This document shows positions 6,625-9,492 of a stretch of DNA of 9,492 bases, piece after piece. Each line of letters opens with the position of its first letter. Positions within the stretch are counted from its first letter, which is position 1. The translations under genes and the position numbers were made by a program. This stretch comes from an uncultured Eubacteriales bacterium (GTDB lineage Bacteria; Bacillota; Clostridia; Christensenellales; Borkfalkiaceae). The notes under the pieces were generated by a model, which was not told where the DNA came from, searched no databases, and saw nothing but the letters and a program-made list of their open reading frames with translations. Location: NCBI GenBank assembly GCA_958405585.1, contig CATYEP010000063.1, forward strand, positions 1 through 9,492, given 5' to 3'.

Positions 6625-8326
6625 GGACTTCACCCCCTTGCGAACGGGCGATGTCACGGTATACGTCGCACGTTTCCAGAAGTTCGGCATGCGTGCCGAG
6701 CCCGACTTCCTTTCCGTTTTCCAGCACCAGAATGCGGTCGCAATTTTGTACCGTACTGATGCGCTGCGCAATAAATATACTGGTCAGTTCGGGATATTCG
6801 CGCGCGATCGCCGCGCGAAGCGCTGCGTCCGTGCGATAATCCAGCGCGCTCGACGAATCGTCTAAAATCAGCACCGACGGCGCACCCGCCAGTGCCCGCG
6901 CGATCAGAATCCTCTGTTTTTGTCCGCCGCTCAGGTTCACACCGTGCGCCGCCAAAGAAAATTGCAGACCCTCTTCCCGTTCAAATACAAAATCCGCCTG
7001 CGCCGCCCGCAATGCCCGCCGCACTTCCTCTTCCGATATCCCGCGGCAGAAATCCACGTTTTCGTAAACCGTCCCCGCCATGATAAAATCATTCTGGAAC
7101 ACGATCCCGAATTTCTCGCGCAACCGCTCCGCGGGGATCTGCGTCACGTTCTCCCCGTCTATGTACACCCCGCCTTCGCAGGCATCGTAAAACCGAAGCA
7201 ACAACTGCACCAACGTACTCTTTCCGCTGCCCGTCGCACCCAAAATGCCCAGACGTTCCCCCTTTTTCAGCGTAAACGATATGTGCTCCAGCGCAGGTTT
7301 CCCGCCGTATGAAAAGGAAACATCGTCAAATTCCACGCGCGCCGAACCGTGATCGGGCGCCGAAAGCAAAAGCGGCTCTTCGGGCATGTTCAGGATCTCG
7401 CAGATACGTCTGCCCGACGCCGCACCCTTCGAAAGTGTCACAAACAAACGGCTCACCGTCATCGCCGCATTCAAAATCAGTGTGAAATAGGATACGAACG
7501 CCACGATCTTGCTCGGACTCATCACGCCCGCCTGCACACGGAACGCTCCCACGAGCACCACCGCAACCATCCCGAGATTCAAAAGCAGCGTCACGATCGG
7601 GTTGCTCATCCCCGTCCAGATCCCCGCGCTCATCTCGTCTTTCGCGACTTGCCCCGCCACTTCCTTGAATGACTGCGATTCGTATTCCGTGCGCGAAAGC
7701 GCTTTGATCACGCGTACGCCTGCATAATCGTCGCGGATCTTACGCACCATTCCGTCTACAGAGCCCTGCAATTTCGCATACAGCCGCGTGCCGCGGCTCG
7801 CAATAAACAGCACCGCCGCCAGCATGAACGGCAAAACCGCCACCAAAATCAGCGTCAGCACAGGTTCCAGCGCAAACGCGAACGCAAGTCCGCCGAACAA
7901 AAATATGGGAACACGAATCCCAAGCCGCTGCATCATGCCCAGCATGTTATGCACGTTGTATGTGTCCGTCGAAAGCCGCGAAACCAGCGTCGGCAACGTG
8001 CATGCGTCGATCTGCCGCGCCGACAGCGACAGCGTTTTCGAAAACAGATCGCCGCGCAGTTTCTGCGTCGCCTCCCGCGCCACGCGCGAAGCCATACGAT
8101 TCGCTATGATGTTTCCGTACAGCGCCACCAACGCAAAAAACAACATCAGTCCGCCGAACAGCAACAGCGTTTTCGTGTCCCTGACAATCGATGTTTCACT
8201 GTCGTCCAGCATATACCCCAAAAGCAAAGGCAATAAAAGCTCGGCAACCGTCCCCACCGCTTTGATCAGCAACCCGAATGCCATCCGCACCGCGTTCGGC
8301 TTCAGATAATTGCGTATTTTTACCAT
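6617..8326 (-). CDS. ABC exporter half-transporter, degenerate-site subunit
   Basis: This 569-aa ATPase-permease fusion is the first gene of a two-gene operon. The membrane domain occupies about residues 14-295, with clear hydrophobic segments near 14-40, 54-72, 134-158, 160-176 and 245-262. The ATPase domain shows Walker A GATGSGKST (363-371), Gln411 in the Q-loop, a canonical signature LSGGQ (465-469) and D-loop SSALD. Two catalytic positions are altered: Walker B ends in Asp490 where Glu is expected, and the switch histidine is Gln521 (IAQRIS). This is the pattern of the non-hydrolysing subunit of heterodimeric exporters. The ATG at 8326 is preceded by GGGGGGTGA about 10 nt upstream. Length and architecture are normal for the family. 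The annotation as an exporter is firm; the substrate is unknown. Confidence 0.93.
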   Translation of the reverse strand: MVKIRNYLKPNAVRMAFGLLIKAVGTVAELLLPLLLGYMLDDSETSIVRDTKTLLLFGGLMLFFALVALYGNIIANRMASRVAREATQKLRGDLFSKTLSLSARQIDACTLPTLVSRLSTDTYNVHNMLGMMQRLGIRVPIFLFGGLAFAFALEPVLTLILVAVLPFMLAAVLFIASRGTRLYAKLQGSVDGMVRKIRDDYAGVRVIKALSRTEYESQSFKEVAGQVAKDEMSAGIWTGMSNPIVTLLLNLGMVAVVLVGAFRVQAGVMSPSKIVAFVSYFTLILNAAMTVSRLFVTLSKGAASGRRICEILNMPEEPLLLSAPDHGSARVEFDDVSFSYGGKPALEHISFTLKKGERLGILGATGSGKSTLVQLLLRFYDACEGGVYIDGENVTQIPAERLREKFGIVFQNDFIMAGTVYENVDFCRGISEEEVRRALRAAQADFVFEREEGLQFSLAAHGVNLSGGQKQRILIARALAGAPSVLILDDSSSALDYRTDAALRAAIAREYPELTSIFIAQRISTVQNCDRILVLENGKEVGLGTHAELLETCDVYRDIARSQGGEVRE

Positions 8327-8351
8327 GCTCCGCGTTTCACCCCCCTCACTC

Positions 8352-8376
8352 TTTCATTATAAAGTTTCATTATAAA
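8352..8376 (-). repeat. Two 13-bp-spaced repeats carrying extra -10-like boxes
   Basis: TTTCATTATAAA occurs at 8352-8363 and again at 8365-8376. On the minus strand each copy contains a perfect TATAAT (8361-8356 and 8374-8369), in addition to the promoter -10 at 8394-8389. They lie in the leader of the exporter operon. They could be alternative -10 elements or a direct-repeat operator. Confidence 0.8.
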
Positions 8377-8388
8377 ATCCGTTTTTTT

Positions 8389-8417
8389 ATTATAAAACTT
8401 TTTCCCGCTTTTGTCAA
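8389..8417 (-). promoter_or_regulatory. Consensus sigma-A promoter of the ABC exporter operon
   Basis: On the minus strand, a perfect TTGACA (8417-8412) and a perfect TATAAT (8394-8389) are separated by exactly 17 bp. The start is predicted near 8382, giving a leader of about 55 nt. A strong consensus promoter for a drug-type exporter would normally need a repressor. No regulator gene lies beside it in this window, but the -35 box sits inside a 15-bp repeat array. Confidence 0.82.
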
Positions 8418-8450
8418 ACCCGCTTTTGTAAACCAGGCTTTTGTTACCCA
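8406..8450. repeat. Three imperfect 15-bp tandem repeats over the -35 region
   Basis: Units at 8406-8420, 8421-8435 and 8436-8450 share the core SGCTTTTGT followed by an A/C-rich tail (CAAACC, AAACCA, TACCCA). The period is exactly 15 bp. The first unit contains the -35 hexamer, and the other two lie immediately upstream of it. The placement suggests a multi-copy operator for an unseen regulator, or chance duplication. Confidence 0.7.
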
Positions 8451-8489
8451 CTGCCTTCGCCGATCTCTTTCCCGCGTTCGGTATGCAAC

Positions 8490-8528
8490 GCGGCGTATTC
8501 CCTGAAATATTATCAGGGAATACGCCGC
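8490..8528. repeat. 16-bp perfect-stem hairpin without T-tract
   Basis: Arms 8490-8505 and 8513-8528 are exactly complementary around a 7-base A/T loop. Neither side is followed by a T-run. It lies 10 bp from the terminator hairpin at 8539-8577, between the S-component gene and the exporter promoter. It may be a second barrier to read-through or a processing hairpin. Confidence 0.8.
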
Positions 8529-8538
8529 ACAGAATGCA

Positions 8539-8577
8539 AAAGCGGCGCCGCGCAATCCATCGGCGCGGCGCCGCTTT
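8539..8577 (-). terminator. Terminator of the ECF S-component gene, 15-bp perfect stem
   Basis: Arms 8539-8553 and 8563-8577 pair perfectly around a 9-base loop. On the minus strand the GC-rich stem ends in CTTTTGC, a short T-tract. It lies about 45 bp after the S-component stop codon. Confidence 0.8.
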
Positions 8578-8621
8578 AAAATCATATAAACCTTTCCTTG
8601 CGCGTATTGCGACGCGAAAAG

Positions 8622-9215
8622 TTATTTTTGTATTTCATTTTGTTTTTTCTTCGCGATGTCCCGATTTGATTCAAAGAAAAGAAAATTTACGGGACGGACG
8701 GTGCGCAAAACCGTTGCCAGAATCACGCCGCAGACCAGACCGAAACAACCCTGCAAAACATTCCCGACTATGGTCGCCGCCGCGCCTGCGATACCGTAGA
8801 GAGCGGTTTCGTACAGAAAATAACCGACCACCATCAAAAATTCCGCACAAAGGGCAGAAACACCGCGCGCAACAAAATCCAGGCCGTTTTTTCGGATCGC
8901 TTTCTTTAACAGAGCAGCGATCGCATAGGCAACCGCCGCCATACATCCCTTTATCACGAGCGTAGCCGGCATATAGATCACATAGCCGCCGAGAATATCC
9001 GCGAGTCCGCAGCCCAAAGCGGCAGCAACAGCCCCGTAAACAGGCCCCAGACACCAACCTGCCAGAAGGACAAAAACATCCCCCATGTTGAAATATCCGT
9101 ACGGCATAGGAATGATAAACACACTCGTTGCGATACAGCAAAGCGCCGCAAACAGCGCCGAAAATACGATCCGTTTCGTTACCGCCTTCAAACTTTTCTC
9201 ACGTTGCCTTTCCAT
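8622..9215 (-). CDS. ECF transporter S component (substrate-binding membrane subunit)
   Basis: This 197-aa membrane protein resembles the substrate-specific S component of energy-coupling factor vitamin and micronutrient importers. Hydrophobic segments lie near residues 14-34, 45-68, 77-104, 112-138 and 141-170. The family hallmarks are GYFNMGD (40-46), LAGWCLGPVYGAVAAALGCG, then LADILGGY and YMPATLVIKG. No EcfA ATPase or EcfT subunit is adjacent, so it is probably a group II S component sharing a module encoded elsewhere. I chose the ATG at 9215 because AGGAG sits 7 nt upstream. Met two codons earlier (9221) would be only 1 nt from it. The frame continues to a TTG at 9314, but the added 33 residues do not resemble the family. 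The basic tail (AKKKQNEIQK) is cytoplasmic-like. The ligand cannot be assigned; no known riboswitch is recognisable upstream. Confidence 0.85.
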   Translation of the reverse strand: MERQREKSLKAVTKRIVFSALFAALCCIATSVFIIPMPYGYFNMGDVFVLLAGWCLGPVYGAVAAALGCGLADILGGYVIYMPATLVIKGCMAAVAYAIAALLKKAIRKNGLDFVARGVSALCAEFLMVVGYFLYETALYGIAGAAATIVGNVLQGCFGLVCGVILATVLRTVRPVNFLFFESNRDIAKKKQNEIQK

Positions 9216-9340
9216 TTGCATTCTCCTGTCCGTCAAAATGTTTTGCCTGCCCTGTACATTGTACGGCACGCTGAAAACGAAGTTTTTCCGCCCGTTCGCT
9301 TTGCCTGCCGTCAATGATTTTTATTAGGTAATCCTTTCTT
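9216..9340 (-). promoter_or_regulatory. Long leader of the S-component gene with internal repeats
   Basis: About 125 nt separate the predicted start site from the ATG. On the minus strand, GGCAGGCAAA occurs twice (9309-9300 and 9251-9242) and TTGACGG twice (9314-9308 and 9236-9230). A small hairpin can form at 9248-9268 (TGCC and GTAC paired with their complements around ATT), just upstream of the ribosome-binding site, and an AAAAC/GTTTT hairpin lies before it. S-component genes are often preceded by ligand-sensing leaders. I do not recognise the TPP, FMN, preQ1, THF or cobalamin consensus here. Confidence 0.35.
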
Positions 9341-9346
9341 CTCGTT

Positions 9347-9375
9347 ACTATACTCCATCTGCGGATAAAAGTCAA
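9347..9375 (-). promoter_or_regulatory. Sigma-A promoter of the S-component gene
   Basis: On the minus strand, TTGACT (9375-9370) and TATAGT (9352-9347) are separated by 17 bp, each one mismatch from consensus. The start is expected near 9340, well upstream of the chosen ATG. Confidence 0.72.
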
Positions 9376-9461
9376 CTGTAGGAAAGCAATTCAACAAAAA
9401 TCCGATACATTTCCCGAAAACTCGCTTGCATTTTATCCCGAATCATTTCGTACAGATCAAA

Positions 9462-9492
9462 GCCGCGGCGCGAAGGATCTTCGCGCCGCGGC
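9462..9492. terminator. Hairpin at the right edge, 14-bp perfect stem
   Basis: Arms 9462-9475 and 9479-9492 pair perfectly around a GAT loop. On the minus strand a weak CTTTGATC follows. It probably ends a minus-strand gene lying just outside the window. The right flank is not visible, so a T-tract on the plus strand cannot be judged. Confidence 0.6.

Noticed and set aside
6625..6771. Upstream extension of the second exporter gene to 6771
   Set aside because: The extra 49 codons lie inside the upstream gene in another frame and do not match the family N-terminus. A good Shine-Dalgarno places the start at 6624.
5245..8309. Several long plus-strand frames opposite the exporter genes (for example 5245-5661 and 7788-8309)
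   Set aside because: They are antisense to strongly supported ABC genes, have low-complexity Arg/Ser/Pro-rich translations, and lack ribosome-binding sites.
9216..9314. TTG-initiated 33-residue extension of the S component
   Set aside because: No Shine-Dalgarno at suitable spacing, and a hydrophilic segment absent from the family. The AGGAG at 7-nt spacing supports the ATG at 9215.

Overview
The window looks like a chromosomal segment of a Bacillota bacterium, probably an uncultured gut-type Clostridia. The reasons are near-consensus sigma-A promoters with 16-17 bp spacers, G-rich Shine-Dalgarno sites, a Big_2 lipoprotein, a solitary ECF S component, half-size ABC exporters, and intrinsic terminators after most units. 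This taxonomic guess is inference. No marker gene, rRNA, tRNA, transposase, CRISPR array or phage gene was seen. All five confident genes, and every promoter called, are on the minus strand.

Right to left (the direction of transcription): 9462-9492 is a terminator-like hairpin of a neighbour outside the window. A promoter at 9347-9375 and a leader of about 125 nt precede an ECF transporter S component (8622-9215), which ends in a strong hairpin terminator (8539-8577). A perfect TTGACA-17-TATAAT promoter (8389-8417), embedded in short tandem repeats, drives a two-gene operon. It encodes a heterodimeric multidrug-type ABC exporter (6617-8326 and 4879-6624, overlapping by 8 nt) and ends at two hairpins (4823-4862, 4762-4805).

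The stretch from about 3363 to 4760 has no convincing protein gene. It contains an isolated transcription unit: a perfect TTGACA-16-TATAAT promoter (4604-4631), about 780 nt with many short hairpins and potentially pairing ends, and a 17-bp stem terminator with a T-run (3815-3860). I regard this as a candidate large structured noncoding RNA. It is the most interesting object in the window, but it is unproven. Further left are an unexplained 13-bp perfect palindrome (3671-3698) and an orphan minus-strand terminator (3481-3531).

The left third holds a monocistronic Big_2-domain surface lipoprotein (2332-3306), with its own promoter and terminator. After it comes a DrrAB-like ABC-2 export pair (ATPase 1113-2036, permease 214-1113, stop and start codons sharing one base), also with its own promoter. 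A bidirectional terminator (62-103) follows, then a perfect 12-bp tandem repeat at the window edge (1-60). The genes form independent small transport and surface units rather than one pathway.
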